Shown: piece after piece, positions 41,923-50,193 of the stretch | How positions within the stretch are numbered: the stretch's first letter is position 1 | Layout of the letters: every line of letters starts with the position of its first letter | Assembly (NCBI RefSeq): GCF_003946095.1 | Contig: NZ_RHOD01000006.1 | Coordinates: 53,063-117,062 of the forward strand | Direction: 5' to 3' | DNA from: Levilactobacillus lindianensis | Lineage (GTDB): Bacteria > Bacillota > Bacilli > Lactobacillales > Lactobacillaceae | Length of the DNA stretch: 64,000 nucleotides | Position numbers and translations under genes: made by a program | Notes under the pieces: model-generated | What the model was told of the DNA's origin: nothing | Database searches by the model: none | The model's input: the letters and a program-made list of their open reading frames with translations, nothing else

Positions 41923-42863
41923 GGTTCTTCGTTTTCAACGTGCTCTCGCTTCTTGCACCGGCAATTAGGATGCCAAGGTAGTGCCGGACACTCAACGAGT
42001 AGGAATGGGCCTCGTGCGGCTAATTCTTTACACTTATCACAGGCGTCTGGCTCCGTAACAATATCTACGCGTTTGACACGTCGGTTTTTAAACGAATCCA
42101 TAGTGGCCTTATCGACGACTCGTGCTGATTCTGATCGGATTATCCGGTCAACCATCCACATTTCGGTCTCGCCGGCCGCTTGTAGGTTTCCCGCCGCATT
42201 CGTACCAGGTTGCAAATGTTGCAATAACTTTTCGAGTTGTTGCTGCTGCAATCCCCCACTCAGCGAATTACGCACCACTTTCTGAACATCGGCGACCATG
42301 TTGTCTGAGTGAACCCACAAACGGTCGGACCAGTCGGAGCCATCAACTACGTGGCCAATGGCCGGCGTAATCTGAATGCCTTGGGTATGTGGCAACGTCC
42401 ACACTATGTGTTTAGACGCAATGACCTGTTGGTACCTCTGTTCGGCGGCGTAGTCGTTAGCCAAATGCTGACGACTAACGTGCTGGACTTTGTTTGTGGT
42501 CACGGCGATAGTCGCACCGATAATGGCCGCAACAGCATCGGCATGATCGCCACCGGCTGCTTGATACTTGTACAGCTTTTTGCGTTTTTTCAGTTCCTCA
42601 CTTATGGGTGCGTCGTCCGATAACAGGTCGATGGCATGGATAAACTGGTCTAAATCCCAGTGAGTAATTCGCTGGCGGACTACATCAGCAGTCAATCCTT
42701 TGCTAGATGCATACCGTGCGTAGAAGGCCCTCAGATTGTCACTGATGAGTTTTAGTGTCTGCACGTAGAAGTTATCGGTCTGCCCCTTAAACCTTTTGTC
42801 CGAGCTTAGGAGCTGGCTTATTCGCTGTTCCTCCTGTTGGTCGGTCACTGTCGTCTTCACCAT
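41910..42863 (-). CDS. minor head protein (SPP1 gp7 / Mu F-like)
   Basis: About 317 residues. The C-terminal CDKCKELAARGPFLLVECPALPWHPNCRC is the Cys/His-rich end of the phage head morphogenesis (MuF) domain. It overlaps the portal gene by roughly 75 nt; AAGGTGG precedes ATG 42863. Present in a few copies per virion and involved in DNA ejection. Confidence 0.8.
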   Translation of the reverse strand: MVKTTVTDQQEEQRISQLLSSDKRFKGQTDNFYVQTLKLISDNLRAFYARYASSKGLTADVVRQRITHWDLDQFIHAIDLLSDDAPISEELKKRKKLYKYQAAGGDHADAVAAIIGATIAVTTNKVQHVSRQHLANDYAAEQRYQQVIASKHIVWTLPHTQGIQITPAIGHVVDGSDWSDRLWVHSDNMVADVQKVVRNSLSGGLQQQQLEKLLQHLQPGTNAAGNLQAAGETEMWMVDRIIRSESARVVDKATMDSFKNRRVKRVDIVTEPDACDKCKELAARGPFLLVECPALPWHPNCRCKKREHVENEEPTPI

Positions 42864-44511
42864 CACTTACACCACCTTGAGCTTTATCTTGGTCGGAGCC
42901 ATCAATCTTATCCATGTAATCTAATCCATCCTGTTTGTCCTGGGCCTTCTGGTCTTTCATGCGCTTCTCTTCACCATCAGGTTTGACCCCGGTAGCTGAT
43001 TCGACCGCTTCCCAGAACGTCTGGTTAGATATAGCACCGGTCTTTAGCAATAAGGCCGCGTTCGTAATGACTTCGTTATCGTTCTTCGGTAGATTAGGCG
43101 TATAGCTAGGGTTGACGTGCTCAGCCTCGTCTGTGTACTTGATAAGTGACGTCTTCGCCCAATAGGCGGCCAGCAAACGGATTCGACGCTTAATTCCCCG
43201 AGTATATAAGGATTGTTGTGTCGCCCGTTCTTGGTCAGAACCCCACAGCTTGTAGGACATGGCCACACCACTGGCGTTAGCCGCGAAGTTTTGGTCTGTA
43301 ACATCTGGTGTGTTAGTGTCCTTATGAATATCAGCAAGTAAGCGGTCGTTGTACGTCTGCCAACCCTGAGCGTTAAGCTCCTTAGTCAAATACTCGGCTG
43401 AGGTCTGAATCACAGTCGGGGCGCCGCCGATGTTGTCGATAAGTCGCGGCTTTAAGAACAAGATTCGCTTATCAGGGTCGACACGGTCAACTTTGTAGAT
43501 GGGGTCTCCATTTGAATTAGTGATCTGCTCCCCGTCAGCATTCGTCAGCGGCTCCGCGTCGTCAAGGTCGTCATCGTCATCCACGTCTCCGGAGATGACC
43601 AAAATGGCGTTATTGAAATCCTCCTGGCTGTTTGCCATCTCGGAAATGGACTTGTCGTAAGCGTCAATCTCGTCCAGCTTGGGCTCCCATGCACCCAGTC
43701 GCTCGTCGTTGAGCTTGTACTCGGTGATTGGAACCGTGCCGAAGAAATGTGGCGACTGTTCGGTCAACGTGTACTCACCGTTCGGGCTATCCGTGCTGGT
43801 GAAGTAGTAGACCATACTATCCGTATATACTTCGATATAGTAAGTCGTAGTCTTCATGAAATTGACCATGTAATAACGCACGGCAAACAACGAGTTTAGG
43901 TCTATCGTCGTGTCATATACAACAAAACAGTGGGCCGGATCAATAGTGCGCAAAGCTAAGTCATTGGTTCCCTGTTTGACGTAGGTCAACTCGTACGCTC
44001 GGCCCGTGTTGTTGAGGTTCTTGCTCATCACCTTCTCGTGATAAGGCTCATCTACCGCGTCATTGAATGCCGCAATGGCGTTCACAATGTCTTCTCCGCT
44101 GTCGTCAGGATTATCGGGGTCACTGTACGCAAACTTTAGTGGGTTTCCAAACTGATAGCCTACCTTTTGGTCCGTAATGTACCGTGGCAAACCAGATGTG
44201 ATGCGGTTGTCAGCCCGGTCAGGAGCCTTGTCTGATCGCCAGAAGTGAATGTCATTTTCAGCCTGATAATAGCGTTCGAGGGTCAGCAAGCGTGGAAGCT
44301 GGTTGGTGTAATGGTCGTTAACGAACCAGGAGAGAATCGGCTTGATAGCGTCTGGGTTAGCTTTGATGGCATTCCATTCATCAGCTGGCATTTGATAATC
44401 TTGGTTAGCATCGAATCCAAAGCGTGAGCCACCACGAAGCATATAGATACTCCTACGATCAGGCCGCGGCAAAGACATACCATGGGCTTGTGGATCATTC
44501 GTTTCCGCCAT
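42787..44511 (-). CDS. SPP1-family portal protein
   Basis: 574 residues. NRITSGLPRYITDQKVGYQFGNPLKF and ...DEIDAYDKSISEMANSQEDFNNAILVISGD are typical of SPP1 gp6-type portals; a polar, disordered C-terminus (DQDKAQGGVSDGEDDSDRP) follows. The dodecameric ring anchors the terminase and the neck. Confidence 0.88.
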   Translation of the reverse strand: MAETNDPQAHGMSLPRPDRRSIYMLRGGSRFGFDANQDYQMPADEWNAIKANPDAIKPILSWFVNDHYTNQLPRLLTLERYYQAENDIHFWRSDKAPDRADNRITSGLPRYITDQKVGYQFGNPLKFAYSDPDNPDDSGEDIVNAIAAFNDAVDEPYHEKVMSKNLNNTGRAYELTYVKQGTNDLALRTIDPAHCFVVYDTTIDLNSLFAVRYYMVNFMKTTTYYIEVYTDSMVYYFTSTDSPNGEYTLTEQSPHFFGTVPITEYKLNDERLGAWEPKLDEIDAYDKSISEMANSQEDFNNAILVISGDVDDDDDLDDAEPLTNADGEQITNSNGDPIYKVDRVDPDKRILFLKPRLIDNIGGAPTVIQTSAEYLTKELNAQGWQTYNDRLLADIHKDTNTPDVTDQNFAANASGVAMSYKLWGSDQERATQQSLYTRGIKRRIRLLAAYWAKTSLIKYTDEAEHVNPSYTPNLPKNDNEVITNAALLLKTGAISNQTFWEAVESATGVKPDGEEKRMKDQKAQDKQDGLDYMDKIDGSDQDKAQGGVSDGEDDSDRPTGGTANKPAPKLGQKV

Positions 44512-44764
44512 CTAGTTCATCCCCTTTCTCATCAGTTCCGGATAGCATTTCGTTAACCACTCTTTCTCGTTCCTCAGCTCGTTTATCTTCTAAATCAACA
44601 TCTTCATTAAGAAATCGCTTAATTGCTTCACCCAACAGGATTGTTGTGGCACTATCCGGATAGTTGCGTCCTTGCTCATTATCTTTAATGGCCGCCAGTA
44701 GCTCGTGCTTACTCATTGAAGCAATGCTGACGCCCTTCCACTCAAACACAGGTACATCAGCCAT
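44495..44764 (-). CDS. small phage protein between terminase and portal
   Basis: 89 residues, helical, very acidic C-terminus; overlaps the portal start by 17 nt. MSKHELLAAIKDNEQGRNYPDSATTILLGEAIKRF is the only notable segment. Unknown function. Confidence 0.55.
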   Translation of the reverse strand: MADVPVFEWKGVSIASMSKHELLAAIKDNEQGRNYPDSATTILLGEAIKRFLNEDVDLEDKRAEERERVVNEMLSGTDEKGDELDGGNE

Positions 44765-45057
44765 TAGATCAACCCCAGTTTCGATTTAAGTGTTCCGTCT
44801 GGCCCCGTCTTGATTAACTCATCAATGGTGCGTGGCCCTTTCTTTGTACCGAATTCAATCTTACCGATATCGCGATTAGGGTGTGTGCTAATCAGCACCT
44901 GCCACACTATGTCGGCCTTCTTACCAGATAGCTTTAGCACAAACGCTTCACCAATTTCACGGTCGATAATAGTAATCTGACCGCCATCGCGGCTATAGGC
45001 ATAGCGGTCAAGCGAACTGGATACGGTCGCGCTAACGTGGCCCATTTTTTTAGTCAT
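44764..45057 (-). CDS. small phage protein after TerL
   Basis: 97 residues, strand-rich (GGQITIIDREIGEAFVLKLSGKKADIVWQVL). One-base and 4-nt overlaps with its neighbours show tight operon packing. Not recognised. Confidence 0.5.
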   Translation of the reverse strand: MTKKMGHVSATVSSSLDRYAYSRDGGQITIIDREIGEAFVLKLSGKKADIVWQVLISTHPNRDIGKIEFGTKKGPRTIDELIKTGPDGTLKSKLGLI

Positions 45058-46514
45058 ACTAATCCCATCCTTCTTAGTGTTTTGGCCTGCTTGCGACGAC
45101 TAGGCCGCTTGCTAATGTTTACCTTGTTCTGAACCGATTCAGCCACACCAGTGAGAGCATCAGGGGCGTCATCATGCTCATTCTTCCCCTCACGCTGATA
45201 TCGCGTCAGGAAGTCAAACAGGTCTGGCCAGCGATTACGCCAGTTTCCCGGGAAGTAAATGTGTTCCATGACCCAAGTCGAGTTCGACAGGATTCGAGCA
45301 ATCTTATTCTGCCCGTTATGGAACCATTGAACCTTAGTGACGTTGCTGTGATACTCCTCACGCAATCGCCATTCAACCTGCCGAGCAAACCCACGCCCAC
45401 CATTGTTAGATTCGATTGTGGCCGCATTGACCTTATTCTCGAATAGCGATCGGGCCACAGCTGGTTCCGTCGTCTCCATTGGGTCTTGTGAGAAGACTAC
45501 GTCTAAGATGTAGGCCTCATCGTTATATACCCCATAGACGTAATGGGCTAACCAGTCAGAGCCTTCGTCGGCAGTATCGGTGTATGAAAAAATCCCCCGA
45601 AAGAGCGGATTACCCTGCTCATCTCGTGGGATTTCGTCATAAGTTTTGAAGTGCTTGTACAACCGACCTTCTTGATCAATTGGTTTTTGCTGATAGTTGG
45701 CCGCCGCAATCTCGGGCGATTGAGTCTTAAATGTCCGCTCATACTGAGCACGGGACAGAATATCCTCGCAAAGCATGGTTCCGTCGTCCTGGAGAGCTTT
45801 CATACTGATGTGCTTGACCTTATACCCTAATCCGGGTAATTCGGCCAGAGCGCGCCCTGCAAGGTCTTGAGATGACCACCGTGTCATAATGATAATGATT
45901 TTCCCGCCGGATTCTAGTCGTGACAGCATGGTATTTACGAACCACGACCATTGCTCGTCCAACTTGACCTCGTTAAAGGCTTCCTGGGCGTTCTTGATCA
46001 GGTCGTCAATAATCATGACGTCGGCCCCGAACCCAGTCGCAGTACCAGTCGGTGAAGTGGCCAGGTAGTTGTTGTATCCACCTTTAAGTGACCACAGGTT
46101 CATGGCCCCGTCACCTTGCTTGATACTTACGCCAGGAAAGACGTCTGCAAACACCGGAATGTTTGGGTCAGCCTTGACCTCCTGAATGGAATTACGAACT
46201 CCCTTAGAAAACGTGGTCGACAGCGTTTCGTTGTATGAACCGGTCATGACCTTTATCGATGGGTCCTTGCCTAGAAGCCATTGGACAAACAGCCCCGCCG
46301 TTCGTGATTTACCGTGACGCGGCGGCTCGTTGATGACCAACACATCGTCATCGGAAACCACGAAGTTCTGTAAGGCATCGCACAGCTCAACTAGGTAGCC
46401 TCGGCTTCGCTTGTAGAAGCTTGGTGCAATCAGTCGCGCGTATGAAAAGAAACGGCGCCGGGCCAGTTCAACCCGTGCACCTTGACGAATTAAGTTCTTA
46501 TCCATCGTCATCAT
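45054..46514 (-). CDS. terL: terminase large subunit
   Basis: 486 residues. ATPase domain: VLVINEPPRHGKSRTAG (Walker A-like) and VMIIDDLIKNAQEAF (Walker B), with MTRWSSQDLAG as coupling motif. Nuclease domain: YTDTADEGSDW (first Asp) and later HDDAPDALTG with the acidic metal ligands. It drives DNA packaging and cuts concatemers. It overlaps terS by 17 nt. Confidence 0.92.
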   Translation of the reverse strand: MMTMDKNLIRQGARVELARRRFFSYARLIAPSFYKRSRGYLVELCDALQNFVVSDDDVLVINEPPRHGKSRTAGLFVQWLLGKDPSIKVMTGSYNETLSTTFSKGVRNSIQEVKADPNIPVFADVFPGVSIKQGDGAMNLWSLKGGYNNYLATSPTGTATGFGADVMIIDDLIKNAQEAFNEVKLDEQWSWFVNTMLSRLESGGKIIIIMTRWSSQDLAGRALAELPGLGYKVKHISMKALQDDGTMLCEDILSRAQYERTFKTQSPEIAAANYQQKPIDQEGRLYKHFKTYDEIPRDEQGNPLFRGIFSYTDTADEGSDWLAHYVYGVYNDEAYILDVVFSQDPMETTEPAVARSLFENKVNAATIESNNGGRGFARQVEWRLREEYHSNVTKVQWFHNGQNKIARILSNSTWVMEHIYFPGNWRNRWPDLFDFLTRYQREGKNEHDDAPDALTGVAESVQNKVNISKRPSRRKQAKTLRRMGLV

Positions 46515-47091
46515 CAGCCAGCTTGGCTAGCTGCTCTTCTGAAAGATTCTTATACGGGTCACTGACTTGAACGCCGACGCCACCGGAAAGCTCAGTTTCC
46601 TTGCGGTCACGCCATTCATCTGGCTTACGATTCTTTAACCAGAAGATAGCTGCTGTAGTGTCTGGTGGCACCTCATGCTGATTCTGAAACAACTCGATGC
46701 TTTCCCGCGTTGGGACTTTCTCGGCAGCATAGTCATCAACCTCTTGCTTGGTTGCTTCCGGATGGTCTAACTTGTAAGTATTGGCCACCTTACGACGGCG
46801 CGCATGCAGCACATCCGGATCAACATCAACTACTTTGTACTGATGGTCAACTGTCGTATATCCCTTGGCACGCCGCAAAAGTGAACCTTCGACTTCACGA
46901 TCAACGACTTCTTTTCCCTTTTTTAGGGCCTCCACAATCTCCACATAACGCTTTTTCCAATTGTAAAGAGTCGTTGTACCAATGCCAATATTATTAGCAA
47001 TTTGTTCATCGGTTAGGCCATCTCGGGCCCACCCTTCTAGTTTGGTCAAGCCCTCATGGGTCAACCAATCTTGATACTTGCCTTTACCCAT
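46498..47091 (-). CDS. terS: terminase small subunit
   Basis: 197 residues. The N-terminal HTH (EGWARDGLTDEQIANNIGIGTTTLYNWKKRY) binds the packaging site; a helical oligomerisation region follows, with a C-terminal tail contacting TerL. The pac site is often inside or just before this gene; I see no obvious repeat there. Confidence 0.85.
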   Translation of the reverse strand: MGKGKYQDWLTHEGLTKLEGWARDGLTDEQIANNIGIGTTTLYNWKKRYVEIVEALKKGKEVVDREVEGSLLRRAKGYTTVDHQYKVVDVDPDVLHARRRKVANTYKLDHPEATKQEVDDYAAEKVPTRESIELFQNQHEVPPDTTAAIFWLKNRKPDEWRDRKETELSGGVGVQVSDPYKNLSEEQLAKLADDDDG

Positions 47092-47102
47092 GGGGGCGCC
47101 TC

Positions 47103-47486
47103 CTAATCCATAAATACACAGGCCATCGTAAACTGACCCATTGGAAATCCCTTGCCGTACACAACGTTCGGACCGTACTTGATATACCCCGAATGGCTCT
47201 CGTACAAGTTGCCAGTGTTGTCATCCTTGATAGCCAAGTGAATTGGCTTCTCTTGCCGGACTAAGCTCTTTAGCAGCTCATCCGAAGGCTTGCCCAGCGG
47301 GACCATAATCTGAACCAGCTTGTCTACGTAGTTTGATCCAGAGTCAACGACTCTAACTTCCGCGTCGCTACTAAGACTGTTTAGTTCTTCATCATTGATC
47401 AAGACATGGAAATACTTTGGGTCAAAAAGGCTAATGAATGTACCGTCGCTAACCCGGATTGAGTGCTTATTTTCTTTATCAGTCAC
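47103..47486 (-). CDS. phage hypothetical protein upstream of terS
   Basis: 127 residues from GTG 47486 (GGAGG 9 nt upstream). VSDGTFISLFDPKYFHVLINDEEL.. strand-rich; not recognised. Overlaps the previous gene by 8 nt. Confidence 0.5.
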   Translation of the reverse strand: MTDKENKHSIRVSDGTFISLFDPKYFHVLINDEELNSLSSDAEVRVVDSGSNYVDKLVQIMVPLGKPSDELLKSLVRQEKPIHLAIKDDNTGNLYESHSGYIKYGPNVVYGKGFPMGQFTMACVFMD

Positions 47487-47760
47487 GATCAACAACCTCC
47501 TGTGCCTGCTTGTGGTTTCCCCATGTCATGGCACTTTCGTAGTAAACCTTGCCATCAATATCAACAAAATGAGCTTCTTCTTTGCTATAGCTCTCAGTGA
47601 AGATATAGTCCTTATTGACAATCATGCCATCATTTAAACCAGCTTCGGGCTTAAGCGGGATATAACTAATCAGCTCCCCGTTAGGTTGACTAACTGTGAT
47701 GTAATTTGGCAGATCGTCCCATAGTTTGGCCTTCTCTTTGTCGCTCAGCTTCTTTTTCAT
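47479..47760 (-). CDS. phage hypothetical protein
   Basis: 93 residues. Contains a TVSQPNGELISYIPLKPEAG..DG strand pattern; no family recognised. In the same operon as the flanking small genes. Confidence 0.5.
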   Translation of the reverse strand: MKKKLSDKEKAKLWDDLPNYITVSQPNGELISYIPLKPEAGLNDGMIVNKDYIFTESYSKEEAHFVDIDGKVYYESAMTWGNHKQAQEVVDRD

Positions 47761-47875
47761 GCTTGATTCGCTCCTTCCAGCGCTTATCCGTCTTCAGTTC
47801 GTGTTCCAGGTTACCCAGACAGCGAGTCTCAACGGCGCTGGTATAGCCAAATTTTGTTTTGATCATTCTGGCCAT
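47690..47875 (-). CDS. small basic phage protein
   Basis: 61 residues from ATG 47875 (AGGAGG 8 nt upstream). Very rich in Lys, Glu and Arg; overlaps the next gene by 71 nt, which is unusual. Its own ribosome site is excellent, so it is probably real. Confidence 0.5.
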   Translation of the reverse strand: MARMIKTKFGYTSAVETRCLGNLEHELKTDKRWKERIKHEKEAERQREGQTMGRSAKLHHS

Positions 47876-47937
47876 GCCGGCCACCTCCTATTTTTGGGCA
47901 AAATAAAAACGCCCCGTAGGACGTTATACGTTTAAAA

Positions 47938-48321
47938 CTATACTTCCAATTTTGTTCTTAACGCTTCAGTTAATACCTGGGAAACATTAATTTTTCGTTC
48001 CTTAGCAATTACATTTAAATACTCTGGAATAGTCACATTTTTGCGAACGGTTCGCGAATACTTAATACGAAATTCTGCTAAGTCAACTGAGATATAAACC
48101 AAAGATTCTCCATCTTCTAGTTTAATATCTTCCAGATTTGATGGTTTAGGATAGTCCGATTGGTCTTCTAATAAGTTACCAATCAAATCTTCAGTCATAG
48201 CAACGGCGTCCAAGGTATTGTTTCCTTGCGTAAACCCGCCTTTTAGGTCAGGGACTCGAACAAAAATATAGTCCCCATCTTCGCTAAAAATAGCAGGGTA
48301 AATTACCATATCCTTCTTCAT
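47938..48321 (-). CDS. hicB: HicB-type antitoxin
   Basis: 127 residues. N-terminal partial RNase-H-like HicB fold (VIYPAIFSEDGDYIFVRVPDLKGGFTQG..LDAVAMTEDLIG), then a ribbon-helix-helix DNA-binding region (NVTIPEYLNVIAKERKINVSQVLTEAL). It neutralises HicA and represses its own operon. Encoded after hicA. Confidence 0.88.
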   Translation of the reverse strand: MKKDMVIYPAIFSEDGDYIFVRVPDLKGGFTQGNNTLDAVAMTEDLIGNLLEDQSDYPKPSNLEDIKLEDGESLVYISVDLAEFRIKYSRTVRKNVTIPEYLNVIAKERKINVSQVLTEALRTKLEV

Positions 48322-48437
48322 AGAGTCGATCTCCTTTGTGTTTTCTTTGTCAGTTTCATACTTCAGGGAGAAAAAATCAGGTTAGTATTTGAGAGTATAC
48401 CAAAACGATCACTCATTTTGGCCGCAATAAAGAAACA

Positions 48438-48635
48438 CTATGGTTTCTCTATATTTGCTTCTCTCAAAATCGCGCGCTCCAACCCTTTTCCAAGTTCCTT
48501 AGCATGAATCGGTACCATGACAGTAATATTGCTTTGGGTGTTGTAGAGTTTTAAATGTGATGATCCATTCTGCGATTTCTCGATAAAGCCATGTTCCTTC
48601 AACAGTTTAATCATCTGTCGTGGCTTCATCGGCAT
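48438..48635 (-). CDS. hicA: HicA-type mRNA interferase toxin
   Basis: 65 residues from ATG 48635 (AGAGGTGAGAG upstream). PRQMIKLLKEHGFIEKSQNGSSHLKLYNTQ..ITVMVPIHAKELGKGL is the HicA dsRBD-like fold, but the usual G-S-H-H motif reads GSSH, with the catalytic His kept. It cleaves mRNA when free of HicB. A 116-nt gap separates it from hicB. Confidence 0.85.
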   Translation of the reverse strand: MPMKPRQMIKLLKEHGFIEKSQNGSSHLKLYNTQSNITVMVPIHAKELGKGLERAILREANIEKP

Positions 48636-48665
48636 ACTCTCACCTCTTCTTTTATTGCTGATTAT

Positions 48666-48694
48666 ATTATACACACTGAATACACACTATGCAA
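48666..48694 (-). promoter_or_regulatory. hicAB promoter with direct repeats
   Basis: On the minus strand TTGCAT (48694-48689), 17-bp spacer, TATAAT (48671-48666). GTGTGTAT occurs twice within it, 11-12 bp apart: a likely HicB binding site. Confidence 0.75.
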
Positions 48695-48715
48695 GACGAA
48701 ACTATTTATGTACGC

Positions 48716-48743
48716 AAAAAGGCCCGGCCATCACACCGAGTCT
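48716..48743 (-). terminator. terminator of the phage structured-RNA region
   Basis: On the minus strand CTCGG and CCGGG pair around TGTGATGG and are followed by CCTTTTT. Confidence 0.55.
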
Positions 48744-48851
48744 CATACGAAATTACCTAACCGAGCGAAGTCAGACTCCTAAACTTGCGAGGAGTCTTCA
48801 CCTCTTTTCAATTAGATTTATGATCCAGGTTAAGCAATTTGGCTGGACCAA

Positions 48852-48923
48852 TGGATTGAGATGGCATCGAACCACCTTCTCCAGCTCTTCAAACTGGCGC
48901 TCTACCTTTTGAGCTATCAATCC
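48852..48923 (-). tRNA. phage tRNA-Phe(GAA)
   Basis: The minus strand: acceptor GGATTGA/TCAATCC, D stem GCTC/GAGC, anticodon stem CCAGT/GCTGG with loop TTGAAGA (anticodon GAA), T stem GGTGG/CCATC with loop TTCGATG. All canonical positions present; CCA not encoded. The host operon at the right end has its own tRNA-Phe(GAA). Confidence 0.88.
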
Positions 48924-49255
48924 ATATCGACCAGCTATGCGGACTAGTCGATAGTTTGGAGTTGGCGAATTGAATGTAGAATCGTCGTTGAAATTTAAAT
49001 TTAAGGGAGGCTCTCACCTCCTTAACGATTCGCCAATGTGCTTGGTAGGGATTTGCACCCTACAAACTGGGGGTCTCTCGGCAATCATCACCAATTACCC
49101 GTGGGTGTCGCGACGCCCCCACAGAACCAGTCGTCGCCGCTTAGCTTATGGTTTCCCATTACCGTAGCAGCCACTTTGTCTATCTATTCCATCACAAACA
49201 CACACCTGAATTTAATCAGGGGACAGCTTAGCCAACTAGCATGACTTCTGCCCTA

Positions 49256-49322
49256 TATCGTTGACGGGAATCGAACCCGCATCTCTCATCACTGAGCGGC
49301 TTAACCATTTGCCTACAACGAC
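49256..49322 (-). tRNA. tRNA-like element with 4-bp, GNRA-capped anticodon arm
   Basis: The minus strand pairs GTCGTTG/CAACGAT (acceptor), GGC/GCC (D arm with GG in the loop) and GCGGG/CCCGT with T-loop TTCGATT. In place of the anticodon arm there is only CTCA-GTGA-TGAG, a 4-bp stem with a GUGA tetraloop, so no anticodon exists. 67 nt in total. Confidence 0.55.
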
Positions 49323-49486
49323 TGTTCCTACAAAACTTAACTCGGAACATGTCAGTAACTTTTTCCAGCTTCACACCATAAATCTCGGTTAATACCACCG
49401 GTGAGCCTCTAACGTTGCTCACTGCCCGACTGACGTTTTTCGACTCTAATGTTGGGTATAACTATCAGAGTTCCTAGATAGTGCAA

Positions 49487-49553
49487 TGCACGCAGCGGGG
49501 TTCGAACCCGCGTCAGGCAATGACTGTCTGCTCTGCCATTGAGCTATGCGTGT
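49487..49553 (-). tRNA. tRNA-like element with shortened anticodon/variable region
   Basis: The minus strand pairs CACGCA/TGCGTG (acceptor; end pair A1-C72 unpaired), GCTC/GAGC (D), and GCGGG/CCCGC with T-loop TTCGAAC. Only 18 nt separate D and T arms: CAG-TCATTGC-CTG is the only stem, with C instead of U at position 33. Total length 67 nt, the same as the other tRNA-like element. Not a decodable tRNA by normal rules. Confidence 0.5.
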
Positions 49554-49605
49554 TTTTCTTAATTCTTTCGATGATACTAGAATAACCCTTAAATATGGCT
49601 GGTGC

Positions 49606-49660
49606 CTGCAGTCCGACTGCACAAAAACTGCACTCAAACTGCATCAAAACTGCTTTTTTT
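49606..49660. repeat. five 11-bp tandem repeats with phased A/T tracts
   Basis: CTGCA followed by six mostly A (last copy T) bases, repeated five times with an exact 11-bp period across the end of arpU. Helically phased A tracts bend DNA; the position is directly upstream of the minus-strand RNA region. Confidence 0.65.
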
Positions 49661-50101
49661 AAAAATATGGAGATCATCCAGCATGTAGCAATCGGCAAAC
49701 TGCAATAGTGCTTTGGGCTTCCAAACGTGGAAATAGCTGGACTCAGAAAATCCTAAGTCCATAAAACACATGGTATCTGATAGTTCTTGTAGATATAGTT
49801 CATCTAGTATATTCTGGCAATCTTTATCACAGTGTTTAATTGCTTGGATTGTCCGTTTGACGACCTCTTCAGCATATAACCGCCGCACAATTCTTGAATC
49901 TGTCGCATTACCTGATGGCTGAGACTTTGGCATTCCATCATAACTAGGTGATTTTAAGTCACTCATTGACTGTCCACTGATACGGACCATCTTAGGCAAT
50001 ACTACAGATAAAAAGTGTGTCACGTTTTGCAAAGTTGCTCCAACATCTACCTCTGGGAAGAGACTTCCCATGTTCATATTATCAAAATCTAATTCAGCCA
50101 A
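49634..50101 (-). CDS. ArpU-family late transcription regulator
   Basis: 155 residues. MNMGSLFPEVDVGATLQNVTHFLSVVLPKMVRISG starts the ArpU pattern; RIVRRLYAEEVVKRTIQAIKHCDKDCQNIL and the C-terminal HTH-like SDTMCFMDLGFSESSYFHVWKPKALLQFAD follow. ArpU/RinA-type proteins switch on phage late genes; the gene lies at the start of the late block. The 11-bp repeats cover its 3' end. Confidence 0.8.
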   Translation of the reverse strand: MAELDFDNMNMGSLFPEVDVGATLQNVTHFLSVVLPKMVRISGQSMSDLKSPSYDGMPKSQPSGNATDSRIVRRLYAEEVVKRTIQAIKHCDKDCQNILDELYLQELSDTMCFMDLGFSESSYFHVWKPKALLQFADCYMLDDLHIFKKSSFDAV

Positions 50102-50193
50102 CCCTTTCAGCCCCTATCAATGGTATAATTAATGTGTTGACCATTGAGTAAGCATAATTTGGGTAAGAGCTGCTGCCGGGCAGCCCTTTTTTA

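Larger units (their letters stand above)
48716..49600 (-). ncRNA. structured noncoding region containing tRNA and tRNA-like elements
   Basis: About 880 nt between arpU and hicA without a credible protein. On the minus strand it folds into many helices: (plus coordinates) 48773-48797 (8 bp), 48822-48849 (7 bp), 48962-48970 with 49028-49036 (9 bp, long range), 49001-49025 (9 bp), 49045-49063 (6 bp), 49110-49137 (6 bp), 49401-49422 (6 bp). It includes a good tRNA-Phe and two 67-nt tRNA-like units and ends at a U5 terminator. It could be a large ornate phage RNA of the GOLLD/ROOL kind, or a tRNA cluster embedded in structured leader RNA. Confidence 0.5.

Noticed and set aside
49030..49070. Possible further tRNA around the GTAGGG-TGCAAAT-CCCTAC hairpin
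   Set aside because: T-loop has G at position 55 and I find no matching acceptor or anticodon arm; treated as a helix of the larger RNA.
48970..49637. Several 60-85-residue ORFs between hicA and arpU
   Set aside because: They overlap tRNA or tRNA-like sequences and have no ribosome sites.
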